From the IMG/VR virus record IMGVR_UViG_3300020185_000235, positions 1 through 25,837 of that record: a stretch of DNA of 25,837 nucleotides; one strand, given 5' to 3'. This document shows positions 7,457 through 17,200 of the stretch, piece by piece (position 1 is the first letter of the stretch; the number at the start of each line of letters is the position of its first letter). The translations under genes and the position numbers were made by a program. Under the pieces are notes generated by a model that did not search any database, was not told the origin of the DNA, and saw only the letters and a list, made by a program, of their open reading frames with translations. This DNA is from a virus.

Positions 7457-9631
7457 TTACAAACAATCAGTAACATTTGTTATTTTACCAGAAAATGTTA
7501 TTTGACCATGTCTATCGGAAATGTCATCATATAGCTGAGCCCAAGGACTCGTAGATCCTGGTCTATTTTGTTCACTTATAGAAACTAAATTACTTGTACC
7601 AATATTTGAAATTGTATTAGATACCCATCCGTCATTAACTAATAAAACAGGACCGTCCTCTAAAAACTGTAATCTATTCGAAAGTGGAATAGTATTGTTT
7701 GCTGCACCATAATATATGTCGATTGCAGTATTATTACTAGAACATACACTAGGTCCGAAATATTCGTATGGACGTATTTTTCCAAGGTAGTTTACATATG
7801 GCATTGCCGTTCGATATTGAACTACTGTACCGTTCCAATAAGCCCTATACCATCCAGTTTGACCAGGCTCTCCCGATCTATACCATCCAGCAGGTGGAGA
7901 TGTTCCGTCTGTATTTTTAATTACGTAAGCAAATTTAAATTGAGAAACTGTATTATTATTAGCATCTGTAATTAGATAACCATTAGACCCTGTTGAAGGT
8001 GGTGTTGTCCAGTTTAAATCCCTAACATCTTCTTCATAAAATAATTCATATGTACTTAACTGTAAGCATACTTGAACATCGGTCCATGTCGTACCGCTCC
8101 ATTGTCTAGCTGTTTGGTCTTTTTCATACCAACCCGCAGGTGCTAGTGATCCGTTTAGATATAATTCTGTTCCTGCGATTCCACTACCGCCGTTACCTGT
8201 TACCCAGTTCACGCCAATTCCTGTCCACATATAATCATCTAACAATGTGGTAGTACATGCGGCGGCTTTAGAGGTTGATGTTACTGATAGTGTAATAGCC
8301 TCTGTAGATACTTGAGTAGATGGTTCTGATTTCCAATGTAGTATTGGTTCTCCTAAATTAATTATATGCACCATTCTAGAATGCTCATATGCGCCACTCT
8401 GTTGTCTTGACGCAGGTTGATTAAATTTAATTGTTCCGTCTGATGTTACAATATTAATTGTTGATATATCATATGCTCCGTTTGAAGAGATATAATTTGC
8501 TCTAACTTGTAAACTAGCTCCACCAATTAATATCTGCCTGTTATCCCCTCCATTAACTATAGCGGGCTGGGACGGCGTTTGGTTAATATTATTTCCACCG
8601 TTACTATCAATATTAAAAGTAAAAGAATTTAAATTAGGAACATCATGCGATATAATTCCTTGTTCCCATACTTGACCATTACATAAGTACCATCCTTCGA
8701 ACGGAGTGTCTACTCTACCTCTACCATGGTCATTTAATAATAATCCATCTGATCCTGTTACTGGATTTCCATTTAAATTAAAATTTGCATTATTGAAATG
8801 ATCTTCCTGTATTGACATGATAGATCCAATCGGCAATGCACCGAAAATTTCGTATTTGCTTTTCCAAATTACATTACCACTAGTATCTGTTGACACTAAA
8901 ACTTTATTGGGTCCTTCATTAGTAACAAGTCTTAAGCTGCTATCTGTTTGTGTAGGTTGGTTAAACTCTGTTTCAATATTTGATGTTACTAATTCACTTG
9001 TAAATGTTAAGGCAGCGGGGGATTGGCTTATTGTATCTTCTTTCCCTACATGTATTTTATTAATTGATTGTATCGTACCTCCTATATTTTGTACAATATG
9101 TAAGTCTGCTGCTGAAAAATCTCCAATAGCCAACTCATTACCTGTAAGTGAGTGTGGTGCAATTGTGTTACCTGTTCCTCCGTAATCTAATGCAAAGTTA
9201 GGTCTATTGGTTGCCCCATAAAAAACAGCGGCAGTTGAGTTAGATCCATTAAATGGTAGAGCCGTATCGTAATCACTATTGCCTTGTTCGTTTTTACCTG
9301 TTATAAGACCTACTGCTGAAAATTCAGGATCTTGCATTCTAGTAGGTAATAGCAATATACCATCGTTTACTTGTCTAATTTTCCATAATTCATCCGCAGG
9401 AGTTCCTTCAAATCCTTGAGAACCTCGAGGCCCTTGTGTTCCTTCATATCCTTGAGTTCCTTGTAATCCTGTTCCACCTGGTGTGCCTTGATGGCCTGTT
9501 GGTCCGGGCATTCCTCCTTTTTGTAGTTGGCCAAAGTTAAAATTAAGTTTATCTACTTTGTCTTTTGCCCACCAACTCAAGCTGTTAGGATCTAAATCAC
9601 TCTTAAATATTTCTTTAATATTTATTGACAT
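7457..9631 (-). CDS. Collagen-stalked tail fibre with tail-collar core and flavobacterial-type C-terminal modules, 724 aa
   Basis: Second probable receptor-binding fibre. The N-terminus carries VDKLNFNFGQLQKGG, then exactly 13 Gly-X-Y triplets (40-78) and ADELWKI. Residues 241-257 (NKVLVSTDTSGNVIWKS) are a common fibre/surface-protein motif. PIGSI (267-271), F-N-N-A-N-F (279-284) and GWYLCNGQ (313-320) align with the sister fibre's collar core. After about residue 440 the two diverge. Here the tail has repeated W-Y elements (LAPAGWYEKD at 496-505, PPAGWYRSG at 579-587, TGWYRAYWNG at 592-601) and two Cys-associated segments (from AAACTTT at 456 and from SVCSSNN at 628) that resemble modules of Bacteroidetes surface proteins. 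It starts 5 bases after the stop of the 1530-aa gene. Confidence 0.82.
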   Translation of the reverse strand: MSINIKEIFKSDLDPNSLSWWAKDKVDKLNFNFGQLQKGGMPGPTGHQGTPGGTGLQGTQGYEGTQGPRGSQGFEGTPADELWKIRQVNDGILLLPTRMQDPEFSAVGLITGKNEQGNSDYDTALPFNGSNSTAAVFYGATNRPNFALDYGGTGNTIAPHSLTGNELAIGDFSAADLHIVQNIGGTIQSINKIHVGKEDTISQSPAALTFTSELVTSNIETEFNQPTQTDSSLRLVTNEGPNKVLVSTDTSGNVIWKSKYEIFGALPIGSIMSIQEDHFNNANFNLNGNPVTGSDGLLLNDHGRGRVDTPFEGWYLCNGQVWEQGIISHDVPNLNSFTFNIDSNGGNNINQTPSQPAIVNGGDNRQILIGGASLQVRANYISSNGAYDISTINIVTSDGTIKFNQPASRQQSGAYEHSRMVHIINLGEPILHWKSEPSTQVSTEAITLSVTSTSKAAACTTTLLDDYMWTGIGVNWVTGNGGSGIAGTELYLNGSLAPAGWYEKDQTARQWSGTTWTDVQVCLQLSTYELFYEEDVRDLNWTTPPSTGSNGYLITDANNNTVSQFKFAYVIKNTDGTSPPAGWYRSGEPGQTGWYRAYWNGTVVQYRTAMPYVNYLGKIRPYEYFGPSVCSSNNTAIDIYYGAANNTIPLSNRLQFLEDGPVLLVNDGWVSNTISNIGTSNLVSISEQNRPGSTSPWAQLYDDISDRHGQITFSGKITNVTDCL

Positions 9632-9636
9632 GTTGG

Positions 9637-12600
9637 TTATGCTTGTATTTTAATATGCAGTTTTAAATGATATTTAAAACCTGGTTTTTTATTATATATT
9701 AATCTAAAACTTAAACCATCATTCTGATATCCTTGAATATCAAAATTAGTTTGTTTAGTAAATCTACCGTCTGTTAATTCTTTCGGAGAATTTACCGATT
9801 TAAATTCGGTTGTTATGTTCTTACCTGATATTCCGTATATTTCAGTGTTTTCTATAATAAACCTTGAAACAATGTTAGAATAAACATATTTTTCTAGATC
9901 GTCTAGAATAGTTGATTTATCTCCGAATGAATTTTCAGCAGTTAAATACTTGCTAAACTTAGATTGTATTCCATCTTCTAACAGTTCGTTATATATTGTC
10001 TTAGGTAAATAAAAATCTGCAATTATTTCAGAATCATTTTCAATCCAGTGTATTGCTGTTTTATTTAATTTATTAAATCTAATATAATCTAAAGAATCTA
10101 AAGACGTTTCATTTGTTTGTGAAAAGCTAGTTAAATCATACTGATCTTTAACTTTCATAACAGTTGATGCCATAAAAGATTTTAATTCAACAGGACTTAA
10201 TGTACCATATACATTTTCACCAGCTTGACCAGGTACGGATTTTACAAAATAATCACTAGAATATTTAGATTTAAAAATATTAAAATCTTTTTTATCTATT
10301 GCAATCTCGCCAATCGCAGGGTATAGCGGTAATTTATCTGATGTTTCAGATAGCTTTAATAAATTTTTAGAATCTTCATCATTTACTTTGTGGTAGTGAT
10401 AATTACTAATATAACCGTAGGATTCGTTTACATTTTTATAAGATGCAAAAGCAATTCCTTGGTTTTTAAATTTATTATAAATTAATCTTTCTCTCCATTT
10501 ATCAAAAATATCTTCTGATAATATTCCAATCGTTTGTGTTGTTAATTCATATTCTGCACCTGATAAGCTACCTGGGTGGTTGGTTGGATATGGAAGAATT
10601 ATAGCTTCTAAATCCCCTCCAATACCTTGTGATACCCCATTGTCAGGTATTAACGCTGATTGTATTGTATAAATGTCTGTAAAATCTACAACATCCTTAA
10701 AAAGTGGATTATATTGACCATTAAATCTACGTAAAATCGTAAAATATCCACCGTCTTCTCTCTCTTTTAATATTTTACCAATCTCCTTAGAACTTAATTG
10801 ATAAGATCTTGGTCTGTCTCCGTCAGCTGCTGTATCAAGCACGGATGGTTTAACAACATCAACACCATCTTCAATTTGTAAAACAAAATCGTTAATAAAT
10901 TCATCTTCCGGAAATTCAGAACTAACTCTAGTATATGCAACATCTCCGAAATCGTTAAATCTTTTCGCGAAATTATAAGAAACTACCTCTTCTAATATAT
11001 TTTTCCAACCAGCGGAACCGGTTTGCCAATATTTAAAAGTAGTAGATGTTGGTATATAATATAAGAATTGACTATCCAATGCCGGCGCAGAAAAAAGAGG
11101 TCCATCTTCTAATGTAAATGGAATAGGTAAACCTGAAACAATTATTTGATCATCGTTGATTATTGAAACAACCTGCATACATGCAAATTGTGTCACGCCG
11201 TTTACATCATATTCAAAGTATATCCATGAATATTTTCCTTCATCATTTAAAGTTATTTCTTTAGTAAATGCAGACTGTCCACCGCTAATAGATAATTGAC
11301 TGGCATATACTATAGTTTCAACACCTGCTTCCTGTGGCCATGCAGAGCTACTTAAATCTATTTCAAAAGATAGATCAGTATCAATGATGTTTATGATAGG
11401 ATCACCATTAGCGTCCAATAGAGGATTCCCATCGACATCTTTTTTAACTTCTTCAATATCTTGCAATTCATATACCGAAGCTCTAGATAAATAATCAACT
11501 ACGTTATCTTTTACGTTTATGTTGATAAAGACGCAAATAAATTTAAAAGTGTCATTCTTAATAACGTGGTATTTTACATCGCTAGACTCATTTGATTGTT
11601 TCGTGTAATTTAAAGTTACCCCAAACTTATAAGAATTTACATCGGTTGATGTTTCAAAAGCTGTAGGTGTATCTTTAAAAGACTCTTTTCTTTTCTTGTA
11701 AATATATCGTAATCCTCTAAATACTGTACTAGATTCTAACTCTGACGTGCCTCCGTTGAATTTAGAATATAGATTTCTAGATTTGTCATCTATCCATATT
11801 CCAGTATTTTGATTAACTGCACCGTTCCATCTAAAATAAAGACTAAAATAATCTACATCCGTAGATTTAAGTTGATCAATGCTTATTCCGTCAGTTGTTG
11901 TAAAACTAGTATATGAAGATAATCCGCTAAGCGTGTTGTTGTCATGCAGACTATCAGGTATTTTATTAAAATGGAAATGTTCCATATTTAAATTGTCGTA
12001 ATTTCTACCTGATTCTAATTTAATTTCAGGAGAAATATTATTAGTACCGAGTGCCTCATTCACGTTTAAAATATAAGGTAGGTTTCTTGCGTTAGTACCG
12101 TTCTTTAAAGAATATTTCATAATAGTAGGTACTATCCTACTTTTTAATGCGGTTTCTTTTAATATATTTTCATTAAGTCTATCGTATTCTGAATTAATAT
12201 CGGTTGAAACTGAATTATCATCAGATGTTTCTTGATATAAAACAGAAGATAGTCCTGTGAATTTTTCGAATGGGTTGTAATCGGTTCCAAATGATTCGTA
12301 AGCCAATTCTCCTAATTCAGAATTTTTAGTTGAATAAAAATCAAAATCAAAATCTTTTAATTGATATGCACTGAATTTACCAAAAGTAGGTGTAAACTTA
12401 TTATACAGCTGAACTGTCCCGTCACTAGGTAACTTGTACACTGTATCTAAAATAATTCTATATGTTTCACTGTTAGTATCGTCTCTAACTATATCTATTA
12501 TCTTAGAAAATTTAGTTAGCTTTGCATGTTTAACATACTGCCCTATAGATGCTTCACCTAATTCATCTTCATTTACTAAAAAGCTAGCTCCTATTTTAGA

Positions 12601-14229
12601 GCCTCCACGTGCTGTATATAAACTCCAATCAGAAAACTGAGTTCCTGTATAATTTTGTAATCCAACGTAATCTTCTCTTGCCGCTTCTATGTTTATAAAA
12701 TCAGAAATGTTTAAGTCATATATACCAAAAGACATTCTATTTCTATTATCTCCATTGCCGTAGTCCTCGATAATTACAGAGGATCCTTCTGCTCTAGTAT
12801 TATAATCAGATATATTTTTAATTAAACCACTAATCGCTATTGCAATTTGTCTTAAAGTACCTTTACTTGAAAAGCTATTTTCAGAGAAAGTACCTGCTGG
12901 TATCGTATCAGTAGCAATTGCCATGAAACCATACATCTCGTAATTTTTTATTTCAATTTCAGTTTTATCACCAATATAAAACCTGTCGTTTGTTATCGGT
13001 TTGTTTGTGATTTCAAATTTAATAAAAGGCTTATTTGAAATCTCAGTTGAAATTGCCTGTAGTTTATTATTTGATATAGTGTAATTTGTATTTTTCAACA
13101 AGTTTTTAATATCAATATTAGAAGTAACTGGTATTTTTAAACCATCTACTTCTGTATTATTTTTTATATGTAAAAAAGAGTTATCACCTAGATTAATATA
13201 AGAAAGTACAGGAACCTTTAGCTCTGGAGTTCTTGGTAACATATCTTCGTGAGTTATTCCCGCTCCGATCACGTCGTAAACTGTGTGAGTACTTCCTGGT
13301 TCAATACTTACTATGTTGTCTGAAGAGATTGAATTAATCTTAAAAGAACCTTCTTCGATGTCATCAACGTAAAGTCCAAAGTATCTGTAGATCTCGTAGT
13401 TAACTGCAGATTCATCATCGAACATAAACTCTAGATTAATTAAGTTAGCTGAAATAACACCGTGGCGTTCAAAGCCTTTTGTTATTATTTCATTTGCATT
13501 AATCTCTAAATTGTCTTGTTGAATATAATCTTCAGCGATAAAATCTTTTTTGGAAACAAACCCTCCCTTAGTTGAATCAATTCCTCTATATAAAACCGCT
13601 CCGCTATCTGAGAAATTAAACTCAATAGCTGATTCAGGCATACCTTTGTCGTATACGTGAGAATGCAGATATTTACCGATTCTACTTTTTCTAGTTAAGT
13701 CAAATGTTTTAACAATAGTCGCAGATTCTAATAGCTCTAAAATTCTATCATTCTGTCCGTTAGTGTCTTCAGTGTATTTATTCTTATAATCAACATCACT
13801 AACTCGATAAACTATAAACTTTTTTGGTATTCTACGATCTAACCAAATTGGCGAAAATATCTTATATTGTTCGTCGTATAATTTAGTTGAATTAAAACTA
13901 GCTCCATAGTTATAATGGTTTTCATATTGATATTCGTAGTCTGAATATGGTGTAATGTCCGAGTGTTTTTTTAATGTCTGAAACCTCTCATTGACCGGTG
14001 CTCCTTTAAAAAATCTAGCGACATCATTTGCATAAATACCAGTGTCTGATACTTCAAACTTCTGATACTCTACCTTTGAAAGGACTTTGTTAGCCTTAAA
14101 GGCGCTTAAGTATATGTGCTCCGAAGAGTCCACAACCAACTTTAAATTACTAGTTAATTTTGGGTTAGTTCTTAATAGTGCAAATGAAGATTCTTCTTCC
14201 TTATTGTTCGTGTTAAAATTTATAGCCAT
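9637..14229 (-). CDS. Giant virion structural protein, 1530 aa (baseplate/fibre region)
   Basis: The largest gene in the window. The product is beta-rich with abundant Asn, Ser, Tyr and Asp and no signal peptide or membrane segment. An N-terminal domain contains SPIWLDRRIPKKFIVYRV (about residues 122-140), of a kind I associate with large tail proteins of Bacteroidetes phages, but I have no named family. A loop at 931-943 (DVDGNPLLDANGD) resembles a calcium-binding DxDGN turn. The C-terminus (GFKYHLKLHIKIQA) is a plain beta strand pair. By size and place, just before the two fibres, it may connect fibres to the baseplate or form a side structure. Its ATG is the only one here with a Shine-Dalgarno-like AAGAGG at proper spacing (8 bases), and that sequence can be masked by a hairpin. 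Confidence 0.7.
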   Translation of the reverse strand: MAINFNTNNKEEESSFALLRTNPKLTSNLKLVVDSSEHIYLSAFKANKVLSKVEYQKFEVSDTGIYANDVARFFKGAPVNERFQTLKKHSDITPYSDYEYQYENHYNYGASFNSTKLYDEQYKIFSPIWLDRRIPKKFIVYRVSDVDYKNKYTEDTNGQNDRILELLESATIVKTFDLTRKSRIGKYLHSHVYDKGMPESAIEFNFSDSGAVLYRGIDSTKGGFVSKKDFIAEDYIQQDNLEINANEIITKGFERHGVISANLINLEFMFDDESAVNYEIYRYFGLYVDDIEEGSFKINSISSDNIVSIEPGSTHTVYDVIGAGITHEDMLPRTPELKVPVLSYINLGDNSFLHIKNNTEVDGLKIPVTSNIDIKNLLKNTNYTISNNKLQAISTEISNKPFIKFEITNKPITNDRFYIGDKTEIEIKNYEMYGFMAIATDTIPAGTFSENSFSSKGTLRQIAIAISGLIKNISDYNTRAEGSSVIIEDYGNGDNRNRMSFGIYDLNISDFINIEAAREDYVGLQNYTGTQFSDWSLYTARGGSKIGASFLVNEDELGEASIGQYVKHAKLTKFSKIIDIVRDDTNSETYRIILDTVYKLPSDGTVQLYNKFTPTFGKFSAYQLKDFDFDFYSTKNSELGELAYESFGTDYNPFEKFTGLSSVLYQETSDDNSVSTDINSEYDRLNENILKETALKSRIVPTIMKYSLKNGTNARNLPYILNVNEALGTNNISPEIKLESGRNYDNLNMEHFHFNKIPDSLHDNNTLSGLSSYTSFTTTDGISIDQLKSTDVDYFSLYFRWNGAVNQNTGIWIDDKSRNLYSKFNGGTSELESSTVFRGLRYIYKKRKESFKDTPTAFETSTDVNSYKFGVTLNYTKQSNESSDVKYHVIKNDTFKFICVFININVKDNVVDYLSRASVYELQDIEEVKKDVDGNPLLDANGDPIINIIDTDLSFEIDLSSSAWPQEAGVETIVYASQLSISGGQSAFTKEITLNDEGKYSWIYFEYDVNGVTQFACMQVVSIINDDQIIVSGLPIPFTLEDGPLFSAPALDSQFLYYIPTSTTFKYWQTGSAGWKNILEEVVSYNFAKRFNDFGDVAYTRVSSEFPEDEFINDFVLQIEDGVDVVKPSVLDTAADGDRPRSYQLSSKEIGKILKEREDGGYFTILRRFNGQYNPLFKDVVDFTDIYTIQSALIPDNGVSQGIGGDLEAIILPYPTNHPGSLSGAEYELTTQTIGILSEDIFDKWRERLIYNKFKNQGIAFASYKNVNESYGYISNYHYHKVNDEDSKNLLKLSETSDKLPLYPAIGEIAIDKKDFNIFKSKYSSDYFVKSVPGQAGENVYGTLSPVELKSFMASTVMKVKDQYDLTSFSQTNETSLDSLDYIRFNKLNKTAIHWIENDSEIIADFYLPKTIYNELLEDGIQSKFSKYLTAENSFGDKSTILDDLEKYVYSNIVSRFIIENTEIYGISGKNITTEFKSVNSPKELTDGRFTKQTNFDIQGYQNDGLSFRLIYNKKPGFKYHLKLHIKIQA

Positions 14230-14237
14230 TCCTGATG

Positions 14238-14276
14238 CCTCTTTTTAGTTAAATTATATATCATAATTTTAAGAGG
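14238..14276 (-). promoter_or_regulatory. Hairpin that can pair with the ribosome-binding site of the 1530-aa gene
   Basis: In the 65-base gap before the 1530-aa gene the minus-strand RNA can fold: CCTCTT (plus strand 14238-14243) pairs with AAGAGG (14271-14276), and AAATTAT (14251-14257) pairs with ATAATTT (14263-14269) around a 5-base loop, with one asymmetric bulge. The Shine-Dalgarno-like AAGAGG on the minus strand (over 14238-14243) ends 8 bases before the ATG, so the outer stem would hide it. There is no U-tract, so this is not a typical terminator. The direct repeat CCTGAT (14231-14236 and 14279-14284) flanks it. A regulatory role is inferred only from the geometry. Confidence 0.35.
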
Positions 14277-14294
14277 AACCTGATTGGGTTATGT

Positions 14295-17200
14295 CTAAAA
14301 CTCTTCTCTGATGTTAGGTAATGAAAAATCAACGCTTCTTCCTCTGAATGGCGTGTACTTTCCATTGCTTGTGTAGTTAGTTAACATTGAAGAGGTTATA
14401 GAATTTATATTCTTTCCAGTTGCTCTATACTTAGAATACACTTCAACGTCAAACTGAAAATCAGTATTGTTTGAATCTACTATATCTATACCTATTATTT
14501 TAGAGTATGTTAAGTTTTGTAGAGAATTACTAATAATTCCTCCAACTCTACCTCTACCAGTATCCCCTGTTCCGCTATAATCTGTCATTCTATATTGAAA
14601 TACCATATCAATGTTTATTGCGTTAGAACTGCTTCCTTCGATTATCTTCTTTCCTCTTTTATTACTAGCATCAACAACTAAGGAATCTTTTCCTAGTGGA
14701 GATACATATAAAAATGATCCACATGAATGTCCTCCTAATAGATATTGATCATTTGGTTCGAATGAATTTTTACCAGCAGTTCTAAGTCCTAGCACTGGGC
14801 CACTTCCTGCACCACTACCTACTCCGGCGGTCGCTACTATAGTATTTGTTAATCTAAATGGAGTTTGTTTTTTACCATATAAATCACTAGCTCTTCTAGG
14901 TGCGGTTTTAGGCATGCCAACAAATCCATTCTTAGCAATATCTAGCGCTACCATCCCACTTTCCGTTAATGGATGATCTTTGTGTATGAATATTGCATTA
15001 TCATATAGAGCTGCAGTTACTGTAGAAACAGATACACTACCTGGTGTATTATTAGTACCATTATATGCTCCGTTCCATATATAATCGTTAGTACTTGCGC
15101 TATCTGACCATGTTGCAGCAGTAGCATTCACGAAAGATTTAGATTTATCTGTAGAATTAGTAGTAACACCCGATATTTGATATGCTGTGTTTATACCGTA
15201 TTCAAAGGTATCATATCCTGAATCATCAGCTGCATCAATATCTCCGCCAGATCCGTCAGAACCTGTTAAATATAAACTGTTATCATTTGCAATATTCATA
15301 AACCTTGAATATAAAAATTGACCTCTTAATTGTGCAGATTGTACTGGACTATCGTTGAAATATGATTCTGTTGATTCCGTTGCATCTAAGTTTTGATAAA
15401 CTACAGGTGCTAAATCGTATTTTCCCTCTGTTGTGTAATATGTATTAGAACTTACAACAGGATCTATTGCACCAGATTGTAATCCCCATACTGTACTTGC
15501 GGTTGAGGAATATGCAGGTTGTTCAATGTCTCCTAATATCCTTGCAATTAATTCTAAATTAGTAGCTTTAGTATTAGAAAGATTTATTTTAAAGTTTTTA
15601 GTAACGATAGACCCTTTAGCGTTTGTTGTTGGTATTTCATCAATATAATATCCTGCAAATAATTTAACTTTACTGTTATTAGTTACTGGTGTTACATTAC
15701 CGTCTTCGTCGATTATCTGTACTAGTAACTCTCCAATAGTTCCGTCAATCTGGGCTCTTAAAGATTCTACTTCGTTTTGAAGTTCTAAAAGTTTATCATA
15801 TACTGAAATAGGATTTTGTTCTCCAGTTAAGAAACCGGAAGCTAGTGATGATGCATTGTGTGCAAAATACTTTTCATTTACTGTGAATGAATCACCAACG
15901 TGATCGTATACTCCAACAGATTCTAAATCTTCTTTTAAAGAAACTTTTAAGTTATCTAATTCGTTTTGTGAAATTAAACCAGCTAGTGAATCTGTTGAAA
16001 GTTCTCCTTCTGGAAATTCTACCTTAACTATGTCAGACCAATCACTTGTTACTGGGTTAGCTGGATATCCTGCTTCTGATACAGATTTAACCATAATTTC
16101 AATAACTTCACCAGATCTAATAGGTAAATCAATTGAATTAAAATTAACAGCTTGTGCGTCTTCTTCGCTTTCCACTACCCATTTGTATATCCCCGCATCG
16201 TTTAATTCTCTCTTTCTAACAGGACCTTGAACTTCAATCCAGTTTGAAAAGGCTGCAGTCTTTTTAGTATTGTTAGTAGTATCATTAAATTCAATCTGAT
16301 CAATTGTTGATGTTTTACCAGAAGTAGATACGTATCTATATCTAGTTTTAAATTGTACAACTTCTTGAGAAAGTTCTTCACCAACTGTTTTAGGCGAAGG
16401 TATAGGCCAGAATCCTCTAACTCTAAACTTTGGAGAAGCTGTTGAAATATCTATTGAATCTGCTGCTGCTTTTATTTCGGCAACAATTGATCCAAATAAT
16501 TTAACCTCAGACGCTTTTTCGTTTACAAGCGCTCTGAACTCATTAAGTTGCTTGTCTCTTTCAACCTTAGATTTAAATTTCTTAGTGTTTAATAAAGATT
16601 TTTTAACTTTAATAGCCTCATTAATATTCTTTAAACTTTGTTCAGCGGCTAATTTATCTGATTTAAGTTGTTTAATCTTTTTAGTAGTTGTGTTATCAGT
16701 TAAGTGTTTATTTATTTGGATAACTTTTAAATCATCTGGCGCTAATATTGGCGTGTTTGGTTTTACACCAACCGCTGCCGGTGGAATGTAATCCACACTA
16801 AGCGCTTTAATAAACTGTCCGAAATCAGATACTTCATCCTTATAATAAGATGCTAAGTTCTTAATAGTTCCGTCTTCCGTTGATATTTGTAATTCATTTG
16901 AATAAAAACCAATACCTGGAGAATATTCATTTGAAGGTATGTTTGAAATAGGATCAATTGGTTTAATAAATACTATTTGCTTTTCATCAAAACCTATTTT
17001 AATCTCTACATCTAAATCTACATCAATGTCTCTATATACTGATAATACGTTAGATCCTACTTTAATAGATTCAAATCCTTCAATTAACTCTAATTCAACT
17101 TGCGACGTAGAACTATCAATTGATCTAACGATATATCTTGTTCTTAACTCTCCTGAATTAATCACTAGTGAATCTGAAACTTTTAAAACTTCAGTCTCTT

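Noticed and set aside
8817-9185. Plus-strand open frame of 122 codons and other plus-strand frames inside the structural genes
   Set aside because: All lie fully or almost fully antisense to strongly supported minus-strand genes, have Ser/Val/Leu-rich translations typical of shadow frames, and lack their own leaders or partners.
4942-9631. Diversity-generating retroelement acting on the fibre genes
   Set aside because: No reverse transcriptase and no near-identical template/variable repeat pair seen in the window.
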